Origin: Buddleja alternifolia
Lineage: Eukaryota; Streptophyta; Magnoliopsida; Lamiales; Scrophulariaceae
Direction of reading: 5' to 3'
NCBI GenBank assembly: GCA_019426215.1
Contig: CM033408.1
Location: forward strand, 11,411,077-11,475,076
DNA: 64,000 nt
The notes below the pieces were generated by a model. It did not search any database. It had not been told where the DNA came from and saw nothing but the letters and a program-made list of their open reading frames with translations. Positions 1 through 11,649 of this stretch are shown here, piece by piece. The position numbers and the translations under genes are program-made. How positions within the stretch are numbered: the stretch's first letter is position 1; the number at the start of each line of letters is the position of its first letter.

Positions 1-1722
1 CCTTTATGTTTACCTACACACTAATTCTCTTGCAATTCAACCAATAAACAAAGGAAAGCATAAATATGACAATCCACCTAATGCACAAATCTGGTATGCT
101 AGACTTGGTCATGCATCTAAGGATAGGATTCTCAAGTTGTCAAGTTTCCTCGAGCTTGATGAAGAAGAGAAACTACCAACTTGTGAATCTTTTCTGAAGG
201 GCAAAATGACAAAGCCACCAATTGGAGGCCAAATGGAATGCACTAAGGATTTGCTTGAGTTAGTTCACACGGATGTGTGTGGACCACTCAGTGTCAGTGC
301 ATTAGGGAACTATTCTTACTTCATAACCTTTACCAACGATTATTCTAGGTATGGTTATTTATATCTTATGAGATATAAATATGAAGCTATTGATAAGTTC
401 AAAGAATTCGAAAATGAAGTAGAGAAACAAACTGGTAAAATATTAAGGCTCTTCGATCTGATCAAGGACGAGAGAACTTGTCCGGTGAGTTCTTGGATTA
501 TTTGAAAGAGAAAGGAATTTTCTCTCAGTGGACGCCGCCTGGAATGCCACAATTAAATGGTGTGTCTGAGTTAAGAAATCACACGTTGATGGACATGGTC
601 CGATCAATGATGATGTCCACCGATTTACCTACGTTCTTCTGGGGCTATGCCCTGGAGACGACGGCTTATCTATTAAATAGACTACCATCAAAGAGTGTTC
701 CTGAAGTGCTGTATAAGATGTGGCAAGGTAAATCACCCTTATACAAGTACCTTAGAATATGGGGTTGTGCTGCTCATGTCAAGCAGCTAGTGGGAGATAA
801 GTTAGATTGGAGATCTATCTTATGTTGGTTTGTGGGTTACCCTAAGGAGTCCTATGGGTACTATTTATATCACACCTTAGAATAAAAGGTAATTATTTCA
901 AGGAACGCTGTGTTCTTGGAGAAGCAACTCTTTATTGAGAACATGGATAGTGTGATAGAACTTAAGAAAACTCAAGAAACACAAACTTCATTAGCAATGA
1001 ATGAAAGGCAAAATGAACTCAAACTGTAAGTACACAAATTCCACCTCCGAGGAGTTCCAAAAGGATCCCGAGACAACTTGAGAGGTATTATGGTCTCTTG
1101 CTAAAAAAAGTAAAGATGAGGGCCTCCTCTTGGATGAAGATCCAAGATCCTATGATGAGGTAATGTCCGATAAGGACTTGGGAAAATGGTCTGAAGCCAT
1201 AGAATTTGAAATTGAATCCATGTACTCCAACAAGGTTTGGACCTTGGTAGACCCACCACCGGGCATTAAGTATATTGGTTGTAAGTGGGTATACAAACGC
1301 AAGTTAGGAGTAGATGGAAAGGTTATCACCTTCAAGGCTCACTTGGTGGCGACGGGTTATACTCAAAGGCAAGGAATTGACTATAAGGAGACTTTTTCAC
1401 CAGTCGTGATGACTAAGTCAATTAGGATTCTATCGGCCATATCTACCTGTCTTGATTATGAGATTTGGCAGATGGATGTGAAAACGGCTTTCCTCAATGG
1501 AAACATTAATGAGGAAATCTACATGGAATAGCCGGAGGGTTTCACATCTAGTGGGAGCGAGCAAAAGGTGTGCAAGCTACAAAGATCTATTTATGCTTGA
1601 AGCAAGCTTCTTGAAGCTGGAATTTGAGATTTGATGAGAGCCATAAGTTTTTTGGTACTCTACGTTGATGACATTCTTCTCATTGGAAATGATATAGGAA
1701 TGTTACAATCAACGAAGGGTTG
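1..1722 (+). pseudogene. Ty1/copia pol, 5' part (broken)
   Basis: This is the middle of a copia polyprotein entering from beyond the window edge. In order it shows the pre-integrase segment (WYARLGHAS, about 97-125), the integrase core with the first acidic residue in HTDVCGP, the region ending NGVSELRNHT, and the start of reverse transcriptase (CKWVYKRKLG, QMDVKTAFLN, then LYVDDILL near 1660). The frame is broken near 450-480, by stops at about 883, 1027 and 1529, and by a deletion around 1600-1640 that removes much of the segment before the YVDD motif. The frame stops where an Athila element has inserted, and continues at 11650. It cannot encode a working polymerase. The 5' LTR and gag lie outside the window. 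Lineage within copia is not assigned. Confidence 0.93.
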
Positions 1723-2214
1723 GTTGTTGATAAGTGCAATATTTATATATTTTATTACCTCTATCTTTAGCATTTTATTGTGATTATATGGCCATTGGAA
1801 CTGATTTTATCTCATTTTGTGGTTTGGGCAAGAGTTGAAGTGCAAAATATCATTTTCAATCAAAATGACAGATTTGGCGATGTTTCGAAAATATTAATAT
1901 ATCTGGAGATGCAGACATTAGTTTCTATTGAATTTTATCTAGTTGGAAAGCTAAGACAAAGGCCTATATTTCTTATGAAGAAGTCCAAACCCAGTTCGGA
2001 AGTTAAAGGGCTCGAAAGTGTTGAAGAATTTAATGAAGATTTCTGTTCTGGAGGGGACTGGAATGCGCAGATTTGGTGAAAAATTCATAACTAGAGTTAT
2101 GTGTCTTGGATTCAGTCAAGGCCAGTTGGAAATGAAAGCTAACACATAAAGCTACAAATGTCTAGAAGGAGTCAAAGTCAGATTCGATGAATTAGAGGTG
2201 ACAAATCAGAATGT

Positions 2215-2316
2215 AAAGGGAAGAATATATTCTCCATGCTTTGATGTTAAAGGGAAGAATATATTCTCCATGCTTTGATGTTAAAGGGAAGAATATATTC
2301 TCCATGTCTTGATAAA
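2215..2316 (+). repeat. 34-bp tandem repeat in the Athila LTR
   Basis: Three consecutive copies of a 34-base unit beginning AAAGGGAAGAATATATTCTC start at 2215, 2249 and 2283. A decayed fourth copy follows at about 2314. Each unit holds the inverted repeat GAATATATTC. The array lies about 50 to 150 bp upstream of the likely TATA box, where plant LTR enhancers often sit. The same array is in the 3' LTR from about 10649. Confidence 0.9.
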
Positions 2317-2363
2317 GGAAGAGAGAATATATTCTCTCTATGATTATGTCATCTTTTCATTGC

Positions 2364-2373
2364 CTATATATAT
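2364..2373 (+). promoter_or_regulatory. Candidate TATA box of the Athila LTR
   Basis: The run CTATATATAT lies downstream of the 34-bp repeats and before an A-rich leader, as expected for the core promoter of an LTR. The transcription start is not determined. The equivalent site in the 3' LTR is near 10800. Confidence 0.5.
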
Positions 2374-3215
2374 GTCTTGCAAGAGTTGAAAAAGAACAAC
2401 AAAAACAAGAAGAAAACAAAGAGAAGAGAGTTAGAAAAATAGTATTTTCAAGTTTTATGCTTACAATTATGAGTAGCTAAGTTTTTATTTCGATTCAAGG
2501 GAGTTCATTTTGATTCACATGTTGTGAGACACGGAGCTTCATCTATCTATCTACGGTTTGATTATCTTTTGTTTCTTATTCTTAATGTTCATGCTTGTTT
2601 AGATAATAATCTAAGGTGCACATTAGTTGATTATCTATTACAATCTATTGCTAACAAATCTTCATAATCCGTAATTGTTATGTTTGATTTGTGCATGTAG
2701 CAATTAGGTTTTCATGATTAGGATCCCAATTTTCGTTGATAACCTAAGGGAAACATTAGAGTAAATTAAATAGTTGGCGCTTGCTTAAACTATTGTTTAT
2801 CCTTAGTCGCTTCTAATTCGTTATGCTATTATTAACATGATTAGGATTGCTTAATACCGAGTCAGTTGATAATAAGAATTTAACCGGGTGCTGGGCTTTG
2901 GTTAATGATATACGGAAGTTAATAGGGATATAAATAGCTGGTTATTTATGTTCTTGGCTAAGTAATCAAAGAATAGATAGTATTTTAGGTGTCTATGATC
3001 AACTTGAATTGAAGAACGAACTATCCTTGAATCGATGCTTTACATTTATTGAACTTCCTATTTAATTCCTGTCATTATTAATTCATCAAACAAACCTCCC
3101 CATTGAATATTATTTTGATCAACCAATCTCTAGGGTTCGACCTGGACTTACGAGTACTACAAATTCTTGTGAGAACAGTAATTATATTTTGGTGCATTCG
3201 ACACGTACCAAAATT

Positions 3216-3233
3216 TGGCGCCGTTGCCGGGGA
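3216..3233 (+). other. Primer binding site, tRNA-Asp type
   Basis: TGGCGCCGTTGCCGGGGA starts five bases after the 5' LTR. It is complementary to the 3' end of plant tRNA-Asp including CCA. This primer is usual for Athila and Tat elements. It would prime minus-strand DNA synthesis. The stretch 3234-3577 after it is an AT-rich untranslated leader in which I see no gene. Confidence 0.9.
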
Positions 3234-3757
3234 TTGGTTTTCGGTCAAAATTTTATTTTATTCTAATTATTATTGTAATATATATAGGCTGTTAGATTTA
3301 TATATTTCTTAGTTTTAAGTTTTATTGACTAGTTTGTGCATTGAAAAAAAAAACACTGTTTTTCGAATTTGGCCACGAACTCTATATCAATCTTGAAGGA
3401 AACATCGTTTTAAAAACAACTCAGCATACTTTAGTATGCTGAGCACCACCCTCGCGGGCCCAAATTCCATCATTTACTAGTTTTTTTTTGCGTTTTTGTG
3501 TTTTCAGTCGGTTTTTAAGTTTTATTTTTATTTGTTTTCGATATTTCTATACTTTACCTTGTTAGTTTTTGTGTTTTATGACCTCTAAGAGCCAGGAAAT
3601 TGATCCATAGATTGAAAGAACGTTCCACAGATTAAGAAGAGAGGCTAAACGGGCAATTGAAGAGCAAAACTCAATACCGAAAGAGTCAATCCCTTCTCCA
3701 AAGGGAAGCACCGAATCTCTGCACCTGTTTTCAAGTGATTCAGACGAAGAGGAAGTC

Positions 3758-6700
3758 ATGGCAGCCAACAATAGGACTCTAAAGGAGTTGGCTGCTCCAA
3801 ATTTTAATCAACAACCTTTATGCATTGAATACGCTACTTTAGATGTTGCTTTTGAATTGAAATCTGGATTGATTCACTTATTACCTAAATTTCGTGGTCT
3901 TGCAGGAGAGGATCCAAATAAACATCTGAAGGAGTTCCATGTTGTTTGTTCAAGCATGAGACCAACTGGAGTGTCCGAGGAGCAGATTAAATTGAGAGCT
4001 TTTCCAATCTCCTTAGCTGATGATGCAAAAGATTGGCTCTATTATTTACCGTCGGGGACGATAACAACATGGAATGAAGTGAAGAGGCTGTTTTTGGAAA
4101 AGTACTTCCCAGCTTCAAGGGCTGCCAACATAAGGAAAGAAATTTGTGGCATAAGGCAGTACAATGAAGAGTCATTATACGAATACTGGGAGCGTTTTAA
4201 GAAGTTGTGTGCAAGCTGCCCCCACCACCAAATAAGTGAGCAATTGTTAATTCAATATTTTTATGAAGGCTTACTGTATATGGACAGGAACATGATTGAT
4301 GCAGCGAGTGGAGGAGCGTTAGTAGATAAAACCCCCACAGCTGCCAGAAATTTGATTTCCAATATGGCGGCAAATTCACAGCAATTTGGCATGAGGTTGG
4401 ACCACACACCTAAAGCAGTTAATGAGGTAAGTACATCTAACCTTGAGCATCAAATTTCTGAGTTAACGTCATTAGTTCGTCAGATGGCGGTAGGAAATAT
4501 GCAAGTAGCGAAGGTATGTGGTATTTGTTCAGTTACAGGACACCCCACTGATGCGTGTCCTACATTGCAAGAAGAAACGAACCAGCAAGCCAATGCCATT
4601 GGAGGATTCCCAGGTCAGCAACAAAGAAAGTACGATCCTTATTCCAATTCATACAATCCAGGCTGGCGAGATCACCCCAATCTCAGTTATGGAAATCAAG
4701 TTGGACAAAATCGTTATCAAAATTCTTTCCAGCCTCGACAGCAACATCAAACGAATCAATCTTTGAATTCAGGTATGACTTTAGATGAAATTGTTAAAGC
4801 TCTCGCTAACAATACCCAACAATTTCAACAGGAAACAAGAAACAACATCCAAAATTTAGAGAAACAGATAAGTCAGTTAGCAACTTCGATGAGCAAGATG
4901 GAAGCTCAAGGTTCGGGCAAATTACCCTCCCAAACAATCATAAATCCTAGAGAGAATGCCAGTGTAGTAACTTTGCGGAGTGGAAAAGAAATTCAGAGCC
5001 CAACTCAAAGTGTGCCGGAAGAAGAAAAACCCACAGAAGCTAAAATTAGTCTCGAAGCTCCTAAGGTAAGTTTTCCTTCAAACATGCATAATTCCACTAA
5101 CACTGTTCCTGTTTCCATCCCCTTTCCGAGCAGGTTAAGTAAATCCAAGAAACAAAATGAAGAGAAGGAGATATTGGAGACATTCAGAAAGGTAGCAGTA
5201 AACATTCCACTGCTTGATGCTATTAGTCAGATTCCGAGATATGCGAAATTCCTTAAGGAGCTATGCACCACGAAGAGGAAGCTACGAGAAGACGAAAAGA
5301 TTAAAGTGGATGAAAATGTGTCTGCAATAATCCAGCGAAAACTGCCACCTAAGTGTAAGGATCCAGGTACGTTTACTATCCCTTGTGTGATTGGTAATAA
5401 TAGATTTGAACGTGCCATGTTAGATTTAGGTGCATCAATTAACGTCATGCCTTATTCAATATATGCATCTCTTAATTTGGGTCCCTTGAAACAAACTGGT
5501 GTTATTATACAATTGGCGGATCGATCTAATGCATACCCCGAGGGGGTGCTTGAGGATGTGTTAGTGCAGGTGAATGAATTAATCTTTCCAGCTGATTTTT
5601 ACGTTCTGAATATGGAAGATAATGGATCCCCAAATCCAGCCCCGATCCTCCTAGGACGCCCCTTCCTCAAAACAGCAAGAACAAAGATTGATGCTCATGA
5701 TGGCACTTTATCAATGGAGTTCGATGGGCAGATTGTCAAATTTAGCATATTCGAATCCATGAGGTATCCCCCTGATGTGAATTCAGTTTATTCTATTGAT
5801 ATTATTGATGTGTTAGCCCAGGAGGTTTTTGAGAAAAATCAAGTGGATGCATTGGAAGTAGTACTCAGTCATGGTTTATGGCAATTCGGGGAACATCTGA
5901 ATTTTAGTGATAAAGTTGAAGAGATGATTATGGCTTTGCAGTCCTTACCACCAGCCCCTAGCAGGTATAATGTGTCAAAAATTGAGTTATCATTTAATCA
6001 CACAAAATTGTTGCCATCTGTGTTGCAGGCACCGAGTTTAGAACTTAAGCCCTTACCCGAGCATTTGAAGTATGTGTACTTAGGGGAAACCGAGACCTTG
6101 CCAGTAATAATTGCAAAGAATCTGACTACGGTGCAAGAGGAAAGACTCGTTAGGATGCTTCGAGATCATAAGACAGCAATTGGATGGACTATAGCAGACA
6201 TCAAGGGAATTAGTCCTTCCATGTGCATGCACCGGATTTTGTTAGAGGATGACTCAAAACCAAGCAGAGAGGCTCAAAGGAGGTTGAATCCATTGATGAT
6301 GGATGTAGTAAAGAAAGAAATCCTGAAGTTGTTGGATGCAGGAGTTATTTACCCAATTTCAGACAGCAAGTGGGTCAGTCCTGTTCAGGTTGTACCAAAA
6401 AAATCTGGAGTGACGGTAGTGCAGAACCAGAATAATGAGCTAGTTCCTACGAGGATTCAAAATGGGTGGCGTGTTTGCATTGATTACCGCAAGCTGAATG
6501 CAGCAACGAGAAAGGACCATTTTCCTTTACCTTTTATTGATCAAATGCTTGAACGATTAGCCGGTAAATCTCATTATTGTTTTCTTGATGGTTACTCAGG
6601 TTATAACCAGATTGTGATTGCTCCTGAAGACCAAGAGAAAACCACATTCACGTGTCCGTTTGGAACATTTGCTTATCGGAGGATGCCGTTTGGACTTTGC

Positions 6701-8938
6701 AATGCACCAGCCACTTTTCAGCGCTGCATGATAAGTATTTTCTCCGATTTAATCGAAAAGTACATTGAAGTTTTTATGGACGATTTTACTATGCATGGGG
6801 ATTCATTTGATTCTTGTCTTGAAAATTTATCTCTTGTGCTTGATCGTTGCATTGACACAAACCTTGTTTTGAATTTTGAAAAATGTCATTTTATGGTAGA
6901 ACAAGGGATTGTATTAGGACATGTTATTTCATGTAGGGGTATTGAGGTAGATAAAGCTAAGGTAGATTTAATTGTGAACTTACCCTACCCCACATGTGTG
7001 AGGGATGTGCGATCTTTCCTTGGCCATGCAGGTTTTTATCGTAGATTCATCAAGGATTTTTCGAAGATTGCATTGCCTCTATCCAAGTTGCTACAACAAG
7101 ATGTGATTTTCGAATTCACCCAAGACTGCAAGGATGCTTTTGATAAACTGAAATCAGCGTTAACCACTGCACCTTTGATGCAGCCACCAGATTGGTCTCT
7201 TCCATTCGAAATAATGTGTGATGCGAGTAATTATGCAATGGGAGCAGTTTTAGGACAACGAGTTGGCAAACAACCTCATGTGATCCATTATGCTTCCCGG
7301 ACCCTTAACGCGGCTCAATGCAATTATTCAACTACTGAAAAAGAACTTTTGTCTATTGTTTTTGCTTTAGATAAATTTCGTTCTTATCTACTTGGATCTA
7401 AAGTGATTGTATTTTCTGATCATGCAGCTTTAAGACATCTTTTGGCGAAGAAAGAATCAAAACCGAGGTTAATGAGATGGATTCTTCTTCTTCAAGAATT
7501 TGATTTGGAGATTAAAGATAAAAAGGGGGCTGAAAATTTGGTGGCAGATCATTTGAGTCGATTAGTGCGAAAAGAAAATCTGGTGCCACTACAAGAATTC
7601 TTTCCGGATGAGCAATTGTTTGCTCTGCAAGGTATGGTTCCTTGGTATGCTGATTTAGTGAATTATTTAGTTTCTAGAACTTTACCTGGTGATTTGAGTA
7701 GAGCTAAGAAAGATAAAATTAAGAGTGAGGCAAAATATTATGTGTGGGATGATCCATACTTGTGGAAGTTTTGTTCCGATCAAATTATTAGGAGATGTGT
7801 GCCTGATTCTGAATTAGAGTCTGTCTTGAAATTTTGTCATGCTTATGCGTGTGGTGGTCATTTTGGACCTAAGAGAACTGCAAGAAAAGTGTTAGATAGT
7901 GGTTTCTATTGGCCTACTTTATTCCGTGATGCTTATGTCATGTGTAAAAATTGTGAACAATGTCAAAGAACGGGGAATTTAAGTCATAGGAATGAAATGC
8001 TTCAAACGCCCATACTTGTTTGTGAGATTTTTGATATATGGGGTATTGATTTTATGGGACCTTTTCCTTCCTCCTTTGGTTTTGTTTATATCTTACTTGC
8101 GGTTGATTATGTTTCGAAGTGGGTGGAAGCTAAAGCCACCCAAACTGATGATTCTAAAGCTGTTGTAGGTTTTCTCAAGTCTAACATTTTTAGTAGGTTT
8201 GGCATACCAAAAGCGTTGATAAGTGATCAAGGGTCCCATTTTTGTAACCGAGCTGTGGACACTTTGCTAAAAAAATATGGGGTGTTTCATAAGACATCCA
8301 CACCTTATCACCCTCAGACAAATGGGCAAACCGAGGTGTCCAATCGAGAAGTCAAGTCCATCTTGGAAAAAACTGTAAATCCTAATCGAAAAGATTGGAG
8401 TCTTCGACTTGAAGATGCATTATGGGCGTACCGGACAGCCTATAAAACACCTATTGGGATGTCTCCATATAGGTTAGTCTTTGGTAAATCGTGTCATCTT
8501 CCGGTGGAATTGGAACACAAAGCGTTTTGGGCTGTAAAGAGTTGCAATTTAGATAGAGATCAAGTTGGTATACATAGGAAGTTGCAACTACAAGAGTTAG
8601 AGGAGATTCGCCTTGATGCTTATGAGAATTCCCGAATTTACAAGGAGAAGACCAAGTGGTTTCATGACAAGATGATCTCTAGGAAAGAATTTGTGATTGG
8701 ACAAAAAGTGTTGCTTTACAACTCAAGACTCAAATTAATGCCTGGTAAGTTACGTTCTCGTTGGGTTGGACCTTTTGTTGTGATTAATGTATTTTCTTAT
8801 GGTGCAGTAGAGATTCAAAGCTTAGAAACTAACAAGTTGTTCAAGGTAAATGGACATAGACTTAAACCTTTCTATGAAGGTTTCCAAGAGCATACAATTG
8901 AAGAAGTTTCATTGATCAATCCAACTTACTTGGATTAA
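3758..8938 (+). CDS. Athila gag-pol polyprotein
   Basis: One uninterrupted 1726-residue frame. Domains in order: retrotransposon gag capsid region (about 35-190), a CX2CX4HX4C zinc knuckle (about 254-267), aspartic protease with DLGAS near 556, reverse transcriptase ([21 protein letters not shown] and the catalytic FMDD near 1006), RNase H starting near 1150 (MCDASN), and integrase. Integrase has an HHCC zinc site (H near 1361, CKNCEQC near 1396) and a DDE core at about 1429, 1489 and 1525, spaced as D,D35E. The protein would make the capsid, cut itself, copy the RNA and insert the DNA. The first in-frame ATG of the open stretch is used. An earlier in-frame ATG at 3578 is followed by a TAG at 3608-3610, so the usual N-terminus may be lost. 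All catalytic motifs are present. Confidence 0.95.
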   Translation: MAANNRTLKELAAPNFNQQPLCIEYATLDVAFELKSGLIHLLPKFRGLAGEDPNKHLKEFHVVCSSMRPTGVSEEQIKLRAFPISLADDAKDWLYYLPSGTITTWNEVKRLFLEKYFPASRAANIRKEICGIRQYNEESLYEYWERFKKLCASCPHHQISEQLLIQYFYEGLLYMDRNMIDAASGGALVDKTPTAARNLISNMAANSQQFGMRLDHTPKAVNEVSTSNLEHQISELTSLVRQMAVGNMQVAKVCGICSVTGHPTDACPTLQEETNQQANAIGGFPGQQQRKYDPYSNSYNPGWRDHPNLSYGNQVGQNRYQNSFQPRQQHQTNQSLNSGMTLDEIVKALANNTQQFQQETRNNIQNLEKQISQLATSMSKMEAQGSGKLPSQTIINPRENASVVTLRSGKEIQSPTQSVPEEEKPTEAKISLEAPKVSFPSNMHNSTNTVPVSIPFPSRLSKSKKQNEEKEILETFRKVAVNIPLLDAISQIPRYAKFLKELCTTKRKLREDEKIKVDENVSAIIQRKLPPKCKDPGTFTIPCVIGNNRFERAMLDLGASINVMPYSIYASLNLGPLKQTGVIIQLADRSNAYPEGVLEDVLVQVNELIFPADFYVLNMEDNGSPNPAPILLGRPFLKTARTKIDAHDGTLSMEFDGQIVKFSIFESMRYPPDVNSVYSIDIIDVLAQEVFEKNQVDALEVVLSHGLWQFGEHLNFSDKVEEMIMALQSLPPAPSRYNVSKIELSFNHTKLLPSVLQAPSLELKPLPEHLKYVYLGETETLPVIIAKNLTTVQEERLVRMLRDHKTAIGWTIADIKGISPSMCMHRILLEDDSKPSREAQRRLNPLMMDVVKKEILKLLDAGVIYPISDSKWVSPVQVVPKKSGVTVVQNQNNELVPTRIQNGWRVCIDYRKLNAATRKDHFPLPFIDQMLERLAGKSHYCFLDGYSGYNQIVIAPEDQEKTTFTCPFGTFAYRRMPFGLCNAPATFQRCMISIFSDLIEKYIEVFMDDFTMHGDSFDSCLENLSLVLDRCIDTNLVLNFEKCHFMVEQGIVLGHVISCRGIEVDKAKVDLIVNLPYPTCVRDVRSFLGHAGFYRRFIKDFSKIALPLSKLLQQDVIFEFTQDCKDAFDKLKSALTTAPLMQPPDWSLPFEIMCDASNYAMGAVLGQRVGKQPHVIHYASRTLNAAQCNYSTTEKELLSIVFALDKFRSYLLGSKVIVFSDHAALRHLLAKKESKPRLMRWILLLQEFDLEIKDKKGAENLVADHLSRLVRKENLVPLQEFFPDEQLFALQGMVPWYADLVNYLVSRTLPGDLSRAKKDKIKSEAKYYVWDDPYLWKFCSDQIIRRCVPDSELESVLKFCHAYACGGHFGPKRTARKVLDSGFYWPTLFRDAYVMCKNCEQCQRTGNLSHRNEMLQTPILVCEIFDIWGIDFMGPFPSSFGFVYILLAVDYVSKWVEAKATQTDDSKAVVGFLKSNIFSRFGIPKALISDQGSHFCNRAVDTLLKKYGVFHKTSTPYHPQTNGQTEVSNREVKSILEKTVNPNRKDWSLRLEDALWAYRTAYKTPIGMSPYRLVFGKSCHLPVELEHKAFWAVKSCNLDRDQVGIHRKLQLQELEEIRLDAYENSRIYKEKTKWFHDKMISRKEFVIGQKVLLYNSRLKLMPGKLRSRWVGPFVVINVFSYGAVEIQSLETNKLFKVNGHRLKPFYEGFQEHTIEEVSLINPTYLD

Positions 8939-8946
8939 AAGGCTGC

Positions 8947-8998
8947 AAAGTCGAGCCAACGACTTTAAAAAAAGGCGCTGCTTGGGAGGCAACCCAAG
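8947..8998 (+). other. Post-stop double hairpin of Athila
   Basis: Immediately after the pol stop codon, AAAGTCG pairs with CGACTTT around the loop AGCCAA (8947-8966). Then CTTGGG pairs with CCCAAG around AGGCAA (8981-8998), preceded by GCGCTG. The second Athila-like element has the same arrangement on the minus strand at 63433-63482, with loops AGCTAA and AGGCAA. Conservation is seen directly; a function is not known to me. Confidence 0.6.
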
Positions 8999-9952
8999 AG
9001 TGGCTGAACGACCACCATCAGATTTGCTTTCTTTTTCCCTATCTCTTTTAATTTCGTTTGTTCATTTTTTTTATTTATTTATTTTCATTCTGTGTTGCAT
9101 TGAGGACAATGCAGATTTTAAGTGTGGGGGAGATGGTTAGTTATTTGTTTTATGAGTTAAAAAAAAAAAATTCTTTATTGTGCAGCCAAGTAAGGTAGTG
9201 AAAAATTATTTCCCTTCATAAGTGGTTGATTGAAAAATAAACTAGATTCAATAGAGAAGTTAAGTAGTGTTTAAATTGTTATGATTGTTGAAGTACAGGC
9301 TTTTAGAGAAATTCGTGTGGATTCGTAATTTAGCATAACTTTGTATGTGACTTTTGACTTGCTGAAATCCCTTCAAATTCCTCAAGGTTAATCTGGTTGA
9401 TAGTGACTTAAAATAATAATGGATGAAATTCCTCGGTGTAAAGCTTGAGGCGTAAATTGCATAATGTTGAAGATATAGTATAGCGCCTGGGATTATCTAC
9501 ACTGAAGGGATTAAGCCTGAGGAGTTTTCAAGCTTGGTAACCTAAGACTATCTAGTCTGGGATCTATCGGCCCAAACCTGCTACTGTGTTGGAAATCTAA
9601 TAGGGCTATTCAAAGTATGTCCAGAATGAAATGATCCGCTTGTTGAGTAACCGGGTGCATTCATGAGTAATGTTTGTATTCGCGTCAAAAGACAAGTGTG
9701 TGCTTAATAATAAAATGTTGCTCGTTTTGATTTATTATTTATGATAGAGGAAATATAAAGGGATGATGTTAAGTTAGATGTTGCATTAATAGTATTGCGG
9801 TTACGAAATTAAGTGAATTCTTGAGAAGTTTGTGTGAATGCAAGAGTAATGGTGGAGACATGATAGACCTTTCTATCGAATTTTGTTACGAATTGATGTT
9901 TGGAAAGAAAATTTCATGAACTTGCTTGTTTGTACATTGAGAGATTGATTTT

Positions 9953-10058
9953 GTGGGTATATCTTCTGCAAACCCTCACGAGACTAAACTCGTCCACTAG
10001 GGGTAACCTAGGGGTTTAAAGGCTTGTTGCATATGCTAAATGCAACCGTGTTACCTAC
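9953..10058 (+). other. Candidate cloverleaf RNA structure in the Athila 3' region
   Basis: Four helices can be drawn by eye. The closing stem is GTGGGTA (9953) with TACCTAC (10052). Inside it are ACGAG/CTCGT (9978-9993), CTAGG/CCTAG around GGTAA (9997-10011) and GTTGCAT/ATGCAAC around a 7-base loop (10026-10046). The second Athila-like element holds a similar segment at 59827-59932 on the minus strand with the same four stems. Its third stem has a different sequence yet pairs fully. This is an inference from two sequences without a folding program. Confidence 0.5.
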
Positions 10059-10161
10059 GAAAGTGGTTGGCTTTAGTTTTAGTTTTAGTTTTTTTTTTTT
10101 TTTTTTCTAGTTTCTCTTTATCTTTGCCCGAGGACGTGCAAGAGCTAAGTGTGGGGGAATT

Positions 10162-11644
10162 TGATAAGTGCAATATTTATATATTTTATTACCTCTATCT
10201 TTAGCATTTTATTGTGATTATATGGCCATTGGAACTGATTTTATCTCATTTTGTGGTTTGGGCAAGAGTTGAAGTGCAAAATATCATTTTCAATCAAAAT
10301 GACAGATTTGGCGATGTCTCGGAAATATTAATATATCTGGAGATGCAGACATTAGTTTCTATTGAATTTTATCTAGTTGGAAAGCTAAGACAAAGGCCTA
10401 TATTTCTTATGAAGAAGTCCAAACCCAGTTCGGAAGTTAAAGGGCTCGAAAGTGTTGAAGAATTTAATGAAGATTTCTGTTCTGGACTGGACTGGAATGC
10501 GCAGATTTGGTGAAAAATTCATAACTAGAGTTATGTGTCTTGGATTCAGTCAAGGCCAGTTGGAAATGAAAGCTGACACATAAAGCTACAAATGTCTAGA
10601 AGGAGTCAAAGTCAGATTCGATGAATTAGAGGTGACAAATCAGAATGTAAAGGGAAGAATATATTCTCCATGCTTTGATGTTAAAGGGAAGAATATATTC
10701 TCCATGCTTTGATGTTAAAGGGAAGAATATATTCTCCATGTCTTGATAAAGGAAGAGGGAATATATTCTCTCTATGATTATGTCATCTTTTCATTGCCTA
10801 TATATATGTCTTGCAAGAGTTGAAAAAGAACAACAAAAACAAGAAGAAAACAAAGAGAAGAGAGTTAGAAAAATAGTATTTTCAAGTTTTATGCTTACAA
10901 TTATGAGTAGCTAAGTTTTTATTTCGATTCAAGGGAGTTCATTTTGATTCACATGTTGTGAGACACGGAGCTTCATCTATCTATCTACGGTTTGATTATC
11001 TTTTGTTTCTTATTCTTAATGTTCATGCTTGTTTAGATAATAATCTAAGGTGCACATTAGTTGATTATCTATTACAATCTATTGCTAACAAATCTTCATA
11101 ATCCGTAATTGTTATGTTTGATTTGTGCATGTAGCAATTAGGTTTTCATGATTAGGATCCCAATTTTCGTTGATAACCTAAGGGAAACATTAGAGTAAAT
11201 TAAATAGTTGGCGCTTGCTTAAACTATTATTTATCCTTAGTCGCTTCTAATTCGTTATGCTATTATTAACATGATTAGGATTGCTTAATACCGAGTCAGT
11301 TGATAATAAGAATTTAACCGGGTGCTGGGCTTTGGTTAATGATATACGGAAGTTAATAGGGATATAAATAGCTGGTTATTTATGTTCTTGGCTAAGTAAT
11401 CAAAGAATAGATAGTATTTTAGGTGTCTATGATCAACTTGAATTGAAGAACGAACTATCCTTGAATCGATGCTTTACATTTATTGAACTTCCTATTTAAT
11501 TCCTGTCATTATTAATTCATCAAACAAACCTCCCCATTGAATATTATTTTGATCAACCAATCTCTAGGGTTCGACCTGGACTTACGAGTACTACAAATTC
11601 TTGTGAGAACAGTAATTATATTTTGGTGCATTCGACACGTACCA
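10162..11644 (+). repeat. Athila 3' LTR
   Basis: This 1483-bp repeat has the same length as the 5' LTR and about 99.5 percent identity by eye. It is followed by the target duplication GTTGT (11645-11649). It directly adjoins the polypurine tract on its left. Confidence 0.97.
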
Positions 11645-11649
11645 GTTGT

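Larger units (their letters stand above)
1728..3210 (+). repeat. Athila 5' LTR
   Basis: This 1483-bp repeat is nearly identical to 10162-11644. It begins TGATAAG and ends TACCA, so it has the usual TG...CA ends. It carries a 34-bp tandem repeat at 2215 and a TATA-like run near 2365. A 99-codon open frame at 1780-2079 is present in both LTRs but resembles no known product and is probably chance. Visible differences from the 3' copy include the bases around 1897-1901, 2052, 2142 and 2321. Confidence 0.97.
8939..10161 (+). other. Athila 3' noncoding region and polypurine tract
   Basis: No plausible ORF lies between the pol stop and the 3' LTR. The region starts with two small hairpins (8947-8998). 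It then runs through AT-rich sequence with a T-tract near 10088-10106, and holds a structured segment at 9945-10070. It ends with the purine tract AAGTGTGGGGGAATT at 10147-10161, which should prime plus-strand synthesis next to the LTR. A related motif, AAGTGTGGGGGAGAT, occurs near 9120. Athila relatives often carry an env-position ORF here; this copy does not. Confidence 0.85.
1728..11644 (+). mobile_element. Athila-type Ty3/gypsy LTR retrotransposon, complete
   Basis: The element is bounded by two 1483-bp direct repeats that begin TGATAAGTG and end GTACCA. It is flanked by a perfect 5-bp duplication GTTGT at 1723-1727 and 11645-11649. Inside are a tRNA-Asp primer site, one long gag-pol frame, a 1.2-kb noncoding 3' region and a polypurine tract. 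Comparing the two LTRs by eye I count about seven substitutions in 1483 positions, which points to a recent insertion. It sits inside a copia reverse transcriptase, just after the YVDD motif. Athila membership is inferred from the gag type, the tRNA-Asp primer and the long 3' noncoding region. Unlike the second Athila-like element at 58048-64000, it has no env-position ORF. Confidence 0.96.

Noticed and set aside
1780..2079. A 99-codon open frame present in both Athila LTRs (also 10214-10513)
   Set aside because: It lies in the U3 part of the LTR, lacks any known motif, and its two copies are identical only because the LTRs are young.
2215..2316. Three regular 34-bp repeats, considered as a CRISPR array
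   Set aside because: The repeats are head to tail without spacers and lie in a plant LTR.
3216..3233. Sequence complementary to tRNA-Asp, considered as a tRNA gene
   Set aside because: Only the 18-base primer site is present; there is no cloverleaf or promoter boxes.
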